A stretch of 64,000 nucleotides of DNA, taken from the NCBI RefSeq assembly GCF_000701505.1, contig NZ_JNJB01000006.1, forward strand, positions 248,001 to 312,000, written 5' to 3'. Made by a program: the position numbers and the translations under genes. The notes beneath the pieces were generated by a model. It was not told the DNA's origin. It was given only the letters and a program-made list of their open reading frames with translations, and did no database searches. How positions within the stretch are numbered: the first letter of the stretch is position 1; each line of letters starts with the position of its first letter. The DNA is from Dyadobacter crusticola DSM 16708. GTDB taxonomy: Bacteria; Bacteroidota; Bacteroidia; Cytophagales; Spirosomataceae. Positions 28,086 to 36,774 of the stretch are shown piece after piece.

Positions 28086-30143
28086 TCATTTAAGAAGCCT
28101 GATCAATGCGATTTCAACCAGGAGAAAGAACAGTGCTGCATATAAGAAGTACTTCCAGAGGTAGGTACCCATATTTTGCTGCTGAAAAGCGGTTGAGAAT
28201 GCGTCGTCGTCGATTCTGTCAAAGACCTGAACATTCTTTTGTCCTGCAAATAATGTCCTCAGTTCTGCGGGCGAGTAGTATTGCAGTTTTGATTCCGCGT
28301 TGTTGTGGTTGAGCGCAATAAGCTGCTCTGCTTTATTATCCCGTACCAGCTCGTAATATCCGGCTGCCAGGCCTTCGCCCAGCTGGTCGCCTTGCGGTAT
28401 GCTGATCAGCAGCTGGTTGCCGCTGACGCGCTGCACGGGAATAATCTCGGTTTTGTCTCGGCGGAGTTTATAGACCGCATTGCCCTGAACACCTGCGATA
28501 CTCAGACTGATCGGATCCTCGTCAAAATCGAAAGATGTACGCTGCGCGCGGACACTCGATGCTGCGATCTTGTACATAACAGGCACAAAAATCGCATGCT
28601 GAGCCACTTTCCCGTATTCCGGATTGAACGGCGCCGCGAAAAGGTACAACCTGCCAAGACCAGCTGTGACCTGATTCAAGTAAACTTGTCCATTGCGCAG
28701 CGAAAGCAGCGGCTGTCCCGAACTCGACCAGCTGAGAACAGGGGCGGCGGTAGGCAGGTTCAGGTTGATCTCCTGGCGGACAGATTCTTCAAATACATCA
28801 CTGAAAAACGGATTGTTCCGGTCCGGTGAAGCCAGATCTATCGGGCTGGGAGTATTTGCATTCACATTCAGGCCGCGGACACCTAAATTGTTTAAAAATG
28901 CAGCATAACTTTCCGCCTGGGGATTTGTCGGCGGGATCAATGCAACACTCCCGCCTTTCCTTACAAAATCCTGCAATTCCTGCGGCAATGTGCCCGGAAC
29001 CTGGGTTAATCCCTCTAAAACTACCAGATCAGCATTCTTGATCAGTCCGGGATCTACATTCTGAACACTGTGACTTTGGAGTGTAAACAGGCTGTCATTG
29101 TCATATACATTCTCCACATAATTCCCGCCCGATTTCTGACCGTATATATGTAAAACACGGATCAAAGGGGAGGAGTTGAGTACGAAGAAGTAGTCGTTGT
29201 CGAAAGTAACAGGAAAGTCGTCGAAGGTAATCTGTCCCTTTTTGTAGCCTTTTCCTTTTAAGTTAAAATTAAACTTGGCAATCGCGCTTCCATTTGCGGG
29301 TACATTCACAGACGCAGTGGAAGCCTGCGTATTGTCCAGGCTAAGTTTTAAAACCACATTTTTCGCCTCCTCGGTACCAGAGTTACTTACTTTCACAAAC
29401 AGGATATTGTTTTGAAGCTCACGGATAAATGGGGTATTAAGCCATGTGGAGTCAACGAAAATGTTCTTCTCGGCTGCGGCTTGTACCGGGACCAGAAAAA
29501 CCTGGTTGGTAGTATCGGTCTTCAATGCGCTCAGGTTGCCGGCGGTACTTTTTTGAAAATCTGAAAACCAGAAAAGCTGGTTTGCCCCTTGCTGCTGGTG
29601 GCGCGCAATGAGATGTTCCTGTCTTCGGTAAATCTGTTCAAATGTTCTTGGTGTATTGGAAAGATTGATCGTAGTCAGCCTGTCCCGCAGCTTTTCTGCC
29701 GGGTAAAGTCCCTGTTCCTGCGCTGAAAAATCGTTGGTAACGAGTTGCACTGAAGTGGAATTCTTGAATAATCCCAGCAAGTCGCTCAGCCGCTGCGTGG
29801 CAATGTCCAGATACCGTTTATTGTTGAGCTCGCTTTCCATGCTGTACGAATTGTCGAGGTACAGACTGGTAACACCCTGCCGGTTGACTGCGAGCTTGTT
29901 TTCTGCGGGGATAAATGGTTGCGCGAAGGCAAATGCGAGACAGCTGATTGCCAGAATCCTGGCTGCGAGAACGAGCCAATGTTTGATCTGCCTTACTGAT
30001 CGGGTTTTCGTTTCAACTGCTTTGAGGAAAGCCACATTGGTAAAGAATACTCTTTTGGTGCGGCGGAAATTGAAAATATGTATGGCAATCGGAACGGAAA
30101 CGGCCAGTAAACCCCATAAAAATGATGGAAACAGAAAACTCAT
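28086..30143 (-). CDS. BatA-domain protein with von Willebrand factor A-like domain
   Basis: 685 residues. The N-terminus is the BatA signature: MSFLFPSFLWGLLAVSVPIAIHIFNFRR followed by a second helix (HWLVLAARILAISCLAFAFA), so two membrane segments at about 1-25 and 58-80. A VWA-like fold begins at about 95 with SLYLDNSYSME, a DxSxS metal-ion site. The long periplasmic part includes NEW3-like strands and a GATase-1-like segment (DLVVLEGLTQVPGTLPQELQDFVRKGG). A last transmembrane helix occupies the final 20 residues. BatA-like proteins support stress tolerance and envelope integrity; the usual moxR-bat operon partners are not adjacent. Precise role is unknown. Confidence 0.82.
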   Translation of the reverse strand: MSFLFPSFLWGLLAVSVPIAIHIFNFRRTKRVFFTNVAFLKAVETKTRSVRQIKHWLVLAARILAISCLAFAFAQPFIPAENKLAVNRQGVTSLYLDNSYSMESELNNKRYLDIATQRLSDLLGLFKNSTSVQLVTNDFSAQEQGLYPAEKLRDRLTTINLSNTPRTFEQIYRRQEHLIARHQQQGANQLFWFSDFQKSTAGNLSALKTDTTNQVFLVPVQAAAEKNIFVDSTWLNTPFIRELQNNILFVKVSNSGTEEAKNVVLKLSLDNTQASTASVNVPANGSAIAKFNFNLKGKGYKKGQITFDDFPVTFDNDYFFVLNSSPLIRVLHIYGQKSGGNYVENVYDNDSLFTLQSHSVQNVDPGLIKNADLVVLEGLTQVPGTLPQELQDFVRKGGSVALIPPTNPQAESYAAFLNNLGVRGLNVNANTPSPIDLASPDRNNPFFSDVFEESVRQEINLNLPTAAPVLSWSSSGQPLLSLRNGQVYLNQVTAGLGRLYLFAAPFNPEYGKVAQHAIFVPVMYKIAASSVRAQRTSFDFDEDPISLSIAGVQGNAVYKLRRDKTEIIPVQRVSGNQLLISIPQGDQLGEGLAAGYYELVRDNKAEQLIALNHNNAESKLQYYSPAELRTLFAGQKNVQVFDRIDDDAFSTAFQQQNMGTYLWKYFLYAALFFLLVEIALIRLLK

Positions 30144-30262
30144 TGGATCGAATCGAAATGGCTGATTTACTTGTTCAACGCAGTTAAGAAAGACAAATTA
30201 CACTAAAATCTCATAACTGGTTTTTATTTCAGGGGCTTTCTGATATGTAGCCTGGTTTTTCC

Positions 30263-30270
30263 TAACTTTG
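30263..30270 (+). promoter_or_regulatory. Candidate -7 promoter box for the YcxB-like gene
   Basis: TAACTTTG matches TAnnTTTG exactly. TTTC at 30237-30240 is 22 bases upstream, near the expected -33 position. It lies 70 bases before the ATG at 30341 in the divergent gap with the BatA-like gene. Confidence 0.4.
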
Positions 30271-30340
30271 CACTTCATTTTCGAAAACTTATTGTTCTTT
30301 ATTCTGTCGAAAATCGGAAGTTGTTAATTTAAACTAAGTT

Positions 30341-30892
30341 ATGGCGAAAGTTTCGGTGAACAAACACCAACCCGTTTATCAAATGCCCACGAACCCGGCT
30401 GCGGTTCGTACCAAGAAATACGCATTACCTACCAAAACATACATTATTCTGGCTATGCGTTACTTTTTCAAAACGCAGCTAAAATGGGGATTGATTCCCC
30501 TAGCCCTGATCCTGATCAACGCAGTACTCAATTTGACGGGCGTTTATCCCAACCTTTGGATTTACATTACGGTGTTTGTGGGTGTGATACTTTACATTCT
30601 GTTCTGGCTGATCCAGTTTACCGGAATTACCCAGCTGGCGCAATACAAGCCGATGTTTGAAAAGTTTCAATACGAGATCGACAACCGTCAGATCCTGATG
30701 AAGCTGAACCAGAAAGAAGGAAGCATTATGAAGTGGGAGCAAATTATGGATGCGTACAAAGACAAGGAAGCTTACGTACTCGTCATTTCAAAAGGTCAAT
30801 TCCTGCACCTTCCGTTCAATATCTTCACTTCCGAGCACGATATCAAAGTATTTGAGCGCATTATGAAGCAAAAGAACTTCTTGAAAGCTTAG
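30341..30892 (+). CDS. YcxB-like membrane protein
   Basis: 183 residues. Two adjacent transmembrane helices (about 47-68 and 72-95: WGLIPLALILINAVLNLTGV, LWIYITVFVGVILYILFWLI) are followed by a soluble C-terminal domain with the YcxB-like pattern: YEIDNRQILMKLNQKEGSIMKWEQIMDAYKDKEAYVLVISKGQFLHLPFNIFTSEHDIKVFERIM. Such PH-like tails occur in small membrane proteins of unknown role. A terminator lies 20 bases downstream. Confidence 0.75.
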   Translation: MAKVSVNKHQPVYQMPTNPAAVRTKKYALPTKTYIILAMRYFFKTQLKWGLIPLALILINAVLNLTGVYPNLWIYITVFVGVILYILFWLIQFTGITQLAQYKPMFEKFQYEIDNRQILMKLNQKEGSIMKWEQIMDAYKDKEAYVLVISKGQFLHLPFNIFTSEHDIKVFERIMKQKNFLKA

Positions 30893-30912
30893 TTACTACA
30901 TTGTCAATACCT

Positions 30913-30941
30913 GCCTGATTCTCAACGAGTCAGGCTTTTTT
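30913..30941 (+). terminator. Rho-independent terminator
   Basis: A 9-bp stem GCCTGATTC/GAGTCAGGC with one G-T pair (30913-30921 with 30927-30935), 5-base loop and six T residues follow the YcxB-like gene. Confidence 0.88.
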
Positions 30942-30966
30942 ATGGCGCCACTTTCAGCTACGTATT

Positions 30967-31416
30967 ATGGATCAGCCTGTCATATTTACAAGGTTCAAAG
31001 AATCGGATCACGCCGAGCTGGCTGCATTGTATGAACGGGTCATGCGAGAAACTTTTTACTGGTTTGACGAAGCCCGTTTGCAAGAGGCGAATTTTGATGA
31101 TGATACAGAAAACGAGTTTATTGTCGTGGCTAGAGTGGGAGAAAAGCTGGCCGGATTTGCGTCAGTATGGCTGCCTGACAATTTCATTCACCATTTATAC
31201 ATCGACAGTGCGTTTCAGGGAATGGGAATAGGAAAAGGGCTTTTGGCCAACGTAGTCAAAAGATTGCAGGGTAATGCAACACTCAAATGCCTGGTACTGA
31301 ATACAAGGGCAGTTGCATTCTATAAAAATAATGGATGGAAGACACTCGCCGTGAGCGACTCTGACGATGGAGAGTACATTCTTTTTGCCCACACTCCGGA
31401 GCTTACTTCAAGCTAG
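30967..31416 (+). CDS. GNAT-family N-acetyltransferase
   Basis: 149 residues. Complete GNAT fold: N-terminal FTRFKESDHAELAALYERV, the central strand EKLAGFASVWLPDNFIHHLYIDSAFQGMGIGKGLLANVVK, with QGMGIG as the acetyl-CoA pyrophosphate loop, and LNTRAVAFYKNNGWK near the C-terminus. The substrate is unknown. The last 14 bases overlap the 3' end of the convergent DUF1684 gene. Confidence 0.9.
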   Translation: MDQPVIFTRFKESDHAELAALYERVMRETFYWFDEARLQEANFDDDTENEFIVVARVGEKLAGFASVWLPDNFIHHLYIDSAFQGMGIGKGLLANVVKRLQGNATLKCLVLNTRAVAFYKNNGWKTLAVSDSDDGEYILFAHTPELTSS

Positions 31417-32026
31417 TTTCCTCATGCTCCTTTGCAAATTTCTTCTCGCCAGCTGGTATTGCAACGGATAAATGGTTTGCAGCAGGTGGAATAGGGCAGT
31501 TGTAGCCTGTGCTGTACGCGCAATATGGATTGTAAGCTTTGTTAAAATCCAGCACGTAAGTATTGTTCTTGATATCTGTCGTTTTAAGGTCAATATAGCG
31601 GCCGCCACCGTAAGATTCTGTTCCATTGGTTTTGTCTTTGAATGGAATAAAAAGGTAATCCTTATACTTGGCGAGCGCCTGCAGGCTGAGGCTGCGGTAC
31701 ACATTCAATGTTTCTTTCTTTCCATTCACCCTGAATTTCAGGACACCATAGCGAACGTAGGTCTTTTGGGTACCGCTGTAAGTGGGCATTTCGAATGATT
31801 TTCCTCCTCTTGTTTTTTCAAAACGCGCTTCAACCCGATAACTAGAATCCGCATCAAAAAATTGAAGAAAGCGGAGATCGTCTTTTTTTAATGGTGAGTT
31901 GGCGGTATGAAGAAACTCCTTCTTGTAATTGTCGCGAAATTGTTTCGTCTCTTCCAAAAAGCGCTGCGCGCTGCATAATGCAGTTGTTGCAACCAGGAGC
32001 AGAAGTGTGTTAAAAAAGGCTTTCAT
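31403..32026 (-). CDS. DUF1684-family exported protein
   Basis: 207 residues from the ATG at 32026. A signal peptide (MKAFFNTLLLLVATTALCSAQ) leads to the DUF1684 core: LQFFDADSSYRVEARFEKT, YSGTQKTYVRYGVLKFRVNGK, YKDYLFIPFKDKTNGTESYGGGRYIDL and the hallmark LDFNKAYNPYCAYSTGYNCPIPPAANHL. The function of the family is not established. A longer start at 32053 would run across a terminator hairpin (32038-32064), so 32026 is preferred. Confidence 0.9.
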   Translation of the reverse strand: MKAFFNTLLLLVATTALCSAQRFLEETKQFRDNYKKEFLHTANSPLKKDDLRFLQFFDADSSYRVEARFEKTRGGKSFEMPTYSGTQKTYVRYGVLKFRVNGKKETLNVYRSLSLQALAKYKDYLFIPFKDKTNGTESYGGGRYIDLKTTDIKNNTYVLDFNKAYNPYCAYSTGYNCPIPPAANHLSVAIPAGEKKFAKEHEETSLK

Positions 32027-32035
32027 AGGGAAAAA

Positions 32036-32064
32036 GTAAATCCGGTAAATCAATTACCGGATTT
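32036..32064 (-). terminator. Rho-independent terminator after the collagen-like lipoprotein gene
   Basis: A perfect 11-bp stem (32038-32048 with 32054-32064), 5-base loop, then T-rich sequence on the minus strand. It lies 45 bases after the lipoprotein stop and just upstream of the DUF1684 start. Confidence 0.82.
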
Positions 32065-32108
32065 GGGTGAATGTGTTCTAAATATATAATTAAAAAACCA
32101 TTCCAGAA

Positions 32109-32648
32109 TTATTTCACCGATACTTTACGGATTTTAGATTCATCGATGTTCAATGCTTTTACGACTGCATTGTAATCGTTGTAATCCAATGCACCGTTGG
32201 TACGGGCGGCAAATTTGGATGGCACTATAATAATCCTGAATTCCTGATTTCTTGTGTAGTCTGTTGTTAGCGTGCTCAGGTTGACTGTTCCGTCCAGGAA
32301 TATCCGAAAATCGTTGGTAGTGCGGTCGTAATTGTAAGTCAGCATTCCGTTCGTCAGGTATTCTGTTTGAGGCAAGAGTCGGTAAGCATCTAACTGCTGA
32401 TTACCAGAAGTTACTGTATTCCAGTTGCTGTAAATCAGAACCGCATCCGAGTCGTAAACTTCAAGATCGGCCTGATCCCACGTCATGGAATATTCAAAAT
32501 CATTATCGGCGGTAAAATTTACTCCAACCAGATCTATGGTTTCTCCGATAAGTGATTCTCCTATTGGTCCTTGTGGCCCCTCCGGACCGCGGCATCCCTG
32601 GAACAATGCAACGAATACGAGTAGCAGGGGAATGAGTTTCTTGTTCAT
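32109..32648 (-). CDS. Lipoprotein with short collagen-like motif
   Basis: 179 residues. A lipoprotein signal (LLVFVALFQGC, lipidated cysteine about residue 19) is followed at once by GPEGPQGPIG, a short Gly-X-Y collagen-like stretch, then a beta-rich domain (IDLVGVNFTADNDFEYSMTW, RTTNDFRIFLDGTVNLS, FRIIIVPSKFA) and a C-terminal DYNAVVKALNIDESKIRKV. This architecture is common in Bacteroidota lipoproteins of unknown function, which are sometimes mislabelled as dihydrolipoamide dehydrogenase. It ends with its own terminator. Confidence 0.7.
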   Translation of the reverse strand: MNKKLIPLLLVFVALFQGCRGPEGPQGPIGESLIGETIDLVGVNFTADNDFEYSMTWDQADLEVYDSDAVLIYSNWNTVTSGNQQLDAYRLLPQTEYLTNGMLTYNYDRTTNDFRIFLDGTVNLSTLTTDYTRNQEFRIIIVPSKFAARTNGALDYNDYNAVVKALNIDESKIRKVSVK

Positions 32649-32920
32649 GATTGCGCTAAATTAAAATTGAAGATTGTTTGTAAATATGCATTTAGATTGC
32701 CTTGCAATGATAAAGTTTAATTCCTGACTGATCGTTAACTTTCATTAACTAAATTGCCCTGGAAACCAAGTACAGGCACTTTCTGGAACTGTTGGAAGAT
32801 CGTTTTTATTGCAAAAGGGTAATAATATAATAATTTGCGTAGATAGAGGAAGCGCATTACTTTACGCTTTGAAGATGCATTATCTTAAACCAATCAATAC
32901 ATACAAAACCAAGACCAAAA

Positions 32921-33340
32921 ATGATAAACCGTAAAGCAACAGCCGTTTGGAAAGGCACCGGTAAAGAAGGAACCGGCACGATCAGCACGCAAAGCACAGT
33001 GTTGGAAAACACGCAATATTCTTTCAACACACGATTTGCAGAAGGAAAAGGTACTAATCCTGAGGAGCTTATCGCCGCTGCACACGCAGGTTGTTTCGCA
33101 ATGAAGCTCAGCTTCGAGCTGAATGCCGCTGGTTTTACAGCCGACGAGTTGAACGCGACTGCGACAGTGAGCCTGGATCCAACAAAAGGGCAGGTAGTAA
33201 AAAGCGCAATCGAATTAAAAGCGACAGTGCCCGGCGTATCTGCCGAGCAGTTTGCGGAAATTGCTGAGAAAGCAAAAAAAGAATGTCCTATCTCGCAGCT
33301 GCTGAATGCAGAAATTACTTTGAACGCGGAGTTAATCTAA
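32921..33340 (+). CDS. OsmC-family peroxiredoxin
   Basis: 139 residues. It reduces organic hydroperoxides through two cysteines: Cys58 (AAAHAGCFAM) and Cys122 (KKECPISQLL), both in the expected OsmC contexts; an N-terminal RKATAVWKGTGKEGTG strand pair is also typical. It belongs to the OsmC rather than the Ohr subgroup by the length and the HAGCFAM form. It has its own leader in the 272-base gap at 32649-32920, in which I see no further gene or clear promoter box. Convergent with hemW (6 bases apart). Confidence 0.93.
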   Translation: MINRKATAVWKGTGKEGTGTISTQSTVLENTQYSFNTRFAEGKGTNPEELIAAAHAGCFAMKLSFELNAAGFTADELNATATVSLDPTKGQVVKSAIELKATVPGVSAEQFAEIAEKAKKECPISQLLNAEITLNAELI

Positions 33341-33346
33341 ATGCAT

Positions 33347-34468
33347 TCAAATAAATAAATCGCTCGCGATCCTGTCTGCGAACAATTTTCCGGATTCGGT
33401 CAGCAGCAAGGTTTCGGATTCCTCGCGGATCCAGCCGTTTTTCTTCATGGTCAATAGTTCATTGCTGTTGGCCGTGAAGAATTTTCCTTCCGAAAGCATT
33501 TGAAGCTTGCTTACATTCACGCCCCATTTGGTACGCAAGCCGGTCAGCACATATTCGTTCGTCTGATCCTCTGCCGAAAGCTGCTCGAAAGTGGCCGGGA
33601 TTACATGCGCAGCAATCGCCTCCACATATTTAGCATTGTTTGAAATATTGAACTCCCTGCTCGCACCATTGTAAGAATGCGCACTAGGACCGACGCCCAG
33701 GTAAGGGTGCTGCTGCCAGTAAGAGCTGTTGTGCCGGCTGTACTGCCCATTTCTGGCAAAATTGGATATCTCGTACTGCTCGTACCCATTTTCAGCCAAT
33801 GTTTTAATGAGTATTTCAAATTGCCTGGCTGCAAATTCTTCGTCGATGGGCTGGATTTTCTTTCTTTTCAGCCAGTTCCCAAATACCGTCTGCGGCTCGA
33901 TTGTGAGGCAGTAAGCTGAAATATGTGCTACATTAAGCGCAAATGCTTTTTGCAGATCGTCTTGTAAGATCTGGTCATCGGCAGCCGGGATCGCGTAAAT
34001 CAGGTCAATGGAGATATTGTGGATTCCGACTTCCTGCGCCAGCTTCACGCATTGCATTGCATCAGTTGCAGAATGCACACGGTTTAGGAAACGCAGGTGG
34101 TTTTCATTAAAAGATTGTATTCCAATGCTCAGCCGGTTAATTCCGGCCTGAGCAAAGTTTTCAAGTCTTGCCCTGTCAAGATCGTCGGGATTTGCCTCCA
34201 GCGTAATTTCTGCATTTCCGGCGATGCTGAAATGCTTGCTGGCGGTATTCAGCAGGATATCGAGCTCTTCTCTGCTCAGCACAGAAGGTGTACCTCCACC
34301 GAAGTAAATGGTTTCAATCTGCTCTGAGCCGAGGTATGATCTGCGTAATTCAATCTCCTTTGCGATTGCCTCCACCATCTGCCGTTTGCCGGAAGTATTG
34401 GTACTGAAATGGAAATCGCAATAGTGGCAAGCCTGTTTACAAAAAGGAATATGGATGTATAAATGCAT
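33347..34468 (-). CDS. hemW: Radical SAM heme chaperone HemW
   Basis: 373 residues. Radical SAM protein that binds heme and is thought to deliver it to respiratory proteins; often misnamed coproporphyrinogen oxidase. The 4Fe-4S motif is C10-x3-C14-x2-C17 (PFCKQACHYCDF), followed by FGGGTPSVL and LEANPDDLD. The HemW-specific heme motif HNxxYW is present as RHNSSYWQQHPYLGVGPSAHS. The C-terminal HemN domain ends in ESGKLFADRI. The ATG at 34468 overlaps the stop of the TonB receptor gene by one base (TAATG), implying translational coupling; a longer in-frame start at 34495 lies inside that gene. Confidence 0.96.
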   Translation of the reverse strand: MHLYIHIPFCKQACHYCDFHFSTNTSGKRQMVEAIAKEIELRRSYLGSEQIETIYFGGGTPSVLSREELDILLNTASKHFSIAGNAEITLEANPDDLDRARLENFAQAGINRLSIGIQSFNENHLRFLNRVHSATDAMQCVKLAQEVGIHNISIDLIYAIPAADDQILQDDLQKAFALNVAHISAYCLTIEPQTVFGNWLKRKKIQPIDEEFAARQFEILIKTLAENGYEQYEISNFARNGQYSRHNSSYWQQHPYLGVGPSAHSYNGASREFNISNNAKYVEAIAAHVIPATFEQLSAEDQTNEYVLTGLRTKWGVNVSKLQMLSEGKFFTANSNELLTMKKNGWIREESETLLLTESGKLFADRIASDLFI

Positions 34469-36534
34469 TACCTCGCGTTTTTCTGCCACTCCCAACCGAT
34501 TTTCAACCCAGCCCAGAGGTTATTTTTTGGTGCACTATTGTAATACCGGTTTCCAAATGCATTTAAATCATAACCCATGCTGTAAATTCCTGCATTGACC
34601 TTTTCTGCCGATGCTGAAAGTTCGCTGTACAAGTGTCTGCCCCAGTTGCGTTTCCAGCTTACCCGTGCAATCCATTGGTTGTAGGACGTATTTTTAACAG
34701 TGTTAGCATCATTGAGATACATTGCGTCAGCACTTTGGTAAGTCACGAATGCGGAAATTCCATATCTAAGTAAAATATCCAACCCTGATGTTTGTGTGAA
34801 ACGAGGGATACCCGGCAGGAATTTGCCGCTTAAATCCGTATCTGCTTGCTGGAAATTTTCGAACGTGTATCTCGTCCAGGTCCCATTGTTCCATAATCTG
34901 AGGGAAACAGGCAACTCCGGATTGGAAAGCAGATCGTAGGATACAGTCCACTCCAATCCATTCTGCCGCGTTTTTCCTGCATTGATAAAGTACTCAGAGC
35001 CGGCTTCGTTAGTTCTGCGCACAATACTTTCTTTCAACGCAAAATGGTACAGACTTACTTCCCCGGTAATGCGTTTGCCTGTTCTGCGTAAGCTAACTTC
35101 TGTGTTAACTCCGCGTTCCGCATTCAAATCCCTGCGAAAACCTCCGGCGGAAGGCCGCACTTCCTGCAAGGTAGGAGGTGAAAATCCGCCGCTGTAAGAG
35201 GCTGTCACCGACCAGTTGCCTGCTATTACCTTGTTAGCTGCAAAGCGCGGTACGAAAATGCCGTCGAAATTGCGCTGCTCTTTTGCGTATGGGAGCTCAA
35301 AAAAGCGCTCGTATTTATATTTGAATGTGTTGTAGCTTACACCAGCACTCAATGTCAGGTCGGTGAGCAGCACAGCTTCCAGCTGACTGAAAACGGAGAG
35401 GTTTGTGGTCCGGATATCCTCGACAGTTTGTTGTGGACCCGGAATGCCGCCCAGGTTATCATAATTACGCTGCGCCGATTTTCCATACTGCCACTCAAAA
35501 CCGCTGGTCCACTTGGTTTTTACATTGCCAAATTCAGCCTGGTTTTGCCAGATGTTGCGACCGCCAATTCCATTTTCATCCCGCTTTTCATAATTGGAAA
35601 TAAATGGATTGGCAAAATCGGTGTACGTGAGGTACAATGCATTCGATTGGGTCCAGCTGTCGGAAAGTTGCAGCGTGTAATTTCCTCCTATAAGTGCCAG
35701 TTTTGTGTAAATAGCTGCCCGCTGTGCCTCGCTTCCGGGAACCGTGGCTGTGGGCTGTCTCGCTTGTTTCGGATCGGCCCTGTATTGCGCCAGGTTGATA
35801 CCCCCGGGGGTTTGATAGTAGAGGTCAGAATACATACCCAGCAGCGATAATGTCCCTTTTTCTCCAATTTTAGAGGAGGAAGTAAATCGAATCGCATCTC
35901 TGTACATCGCGCTGTGGTTACGGTAGCCATCCTGTTCGCTATGTCCGTACTGAATGGAAATGTCGCCGACCTGGATAAGTGAGTTTCGGCTCTGAAAACC
36001 ATATTTCCCAAAACTCACACTTTGCTCAACCCGGTTTTGGAAAGCATTGTTCGGATAGCTTTGCAGCAGCACAACTCCTCCTGTACCTGCCCCATAAATA
36101 CTGCTGCCCGGGCCTTTGATAATCTCCATTCCCTGAATCGCGTCGTAATCCACGGAATTAAGCGGGGTATTTCCGCTTGCGTCGGTGAATGGAATCCCAT
36201 TCCAGTAAAACTTCACGTTTCTGACGCCGAAAGGGGAGCGCATCAGGCTGCCCCTCACTGAAAACCGGTAGCTACCCGGCGAACGTTCTTCCATTCTCAC
36301 ACCCGGCACGCTGCTTACCGCATTGACCCAGGTTGTGGGGGAGAATCTTCCGAGCGTGCGTGCATTGAGCACTGCGACGGTGGCGGTTGTGGTAAGCGGG
36401 TTTGTTTTTGATTCAAATGCATTGACTGTGACTTCCTGCAACTGGCGGGCGGCCAGCGAATCGGTCTGAGCGAATGCTGCCGGGCAGGTTGTTCCAAAGA
36501 ATAATGTCAGGGCTAGTGGGTAAAGTTGGCGCAT
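34468..36534 (-). CDS. TonB-dependent receptor
   Basis: 688 residues from the ATG at 36534. A signal peptide (to about residue 24, AAFAQ) leads to LQEVTVNAFESKTN, near the TonB-box position, and a plug domain: VNAVSSVPGVRMEERSPGSYRFSVRGS, FYWNGIPFTDASGNTPL, MEIIKGPGSSIYGAGTGGVVLLQ. The remaining 500 residues form the 22-strand barrel, ending with NLWAGLKIGWEW. The ligand cannot be read from sequence. The stop overlaps the hemW start (TAATG). The start chosen removes a 49-residue upstream extension without coding character. Confidence 0.93.
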   Translation of the reverse strand: MRQLYPLALTLFFGTTCPAAFAQTDSLAARQLQEVTVNAFESKTNPLTTTATVAVLNARTLGRFSPTTWVNAVSSVPGVRMEERSPGSYRFSVRGSLMRSPFGVRNVKFYWNGIPFTDASGNTPLNSVDYDAIQGMEIIKGPGSSIYGAGTGGVVLLQSYPNNAFQNRVEQSVSFGKYGFQSRNSLIQVGDISIQYGHSEQDGYRNHSAMYRDAIRFTSSSKIGEKGTLSLLGMYSDLYYQTPGGINLAQYRADPKQARQPTATVPGSEAQRAAIYTKLALIGGNYTLQLSDSWTQSNALYLTYTDFANPFISNYEKRDENGIGGRNIWQNQAEFGNVKTKWTSGFEWQYGKSAQRNYDNLGGIPGPQQTVEDIRTTNLSVFSQLEAVLLTDLTLSAGVSYNTFKYKYERFFELPYAKEQRNFDGIFVPRFAANKVIAGNWSVTASYSGGFSPPTLQEVRPSAGGFRRDLNAERGVNTEVSLRRTGKRITGEVSLYHFALKESIVRRTNEAGSEYFINAGKTRQNGLEWTVSYDLLSNPELPVSLRLWNNGTWTRYTFENFQQADTDLSGKFLPGIPRFTQTSGLDILLRYGISAFVTYQSADAMYLNDANTVKNTSYNQWIARVSWKRNWGRHLYSELSASAEKVNAGIYSMGYDLNAFGNRYYNSAPKNNLWAGLKIGWEWQKNAR

Positions 36535-36774
36535 GGGGCTGTGGTTATACCAATAAAGTACAAAACCGGATACATAAAGAAATCGGGCCTGTCTATTTAC
36601 CAACAAACCCATTCCATTTACGCGAAGTTCAGCCAGGAACAGGTAACTAGGGCATTGAGAACAAACTTCCACAAAAAGCAAGTGAGAATAGGGCTATACG
36701 TTTTTGGTAAGATTTTTTTAATAAAACCTTCAAATGACAACATTCGCATACAAGTTTTACCAAAACAAAACATT

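Noticed and set aside
32649-32920. Small RNA or short gene in the 272-base gap before the OsmC gene
   Set aside because: Only AT-rich sequence with weak 5-bp hairpins is present; no coding frame or terminator stands out.
36535-36681. 49-residue upstream extension of the TonB receptor
   Set aside because: It adds a hydrophobic, cysteine-containing stretch before a good signal peptide; the ATG at 36534 gives a normal N-terminus.
36526-36774. Upstream extension of the coiled-coil lipoprotein
   Set aside because: It precedes a good lipoprotein signal and overlaps the start of the divergent receptor gene.
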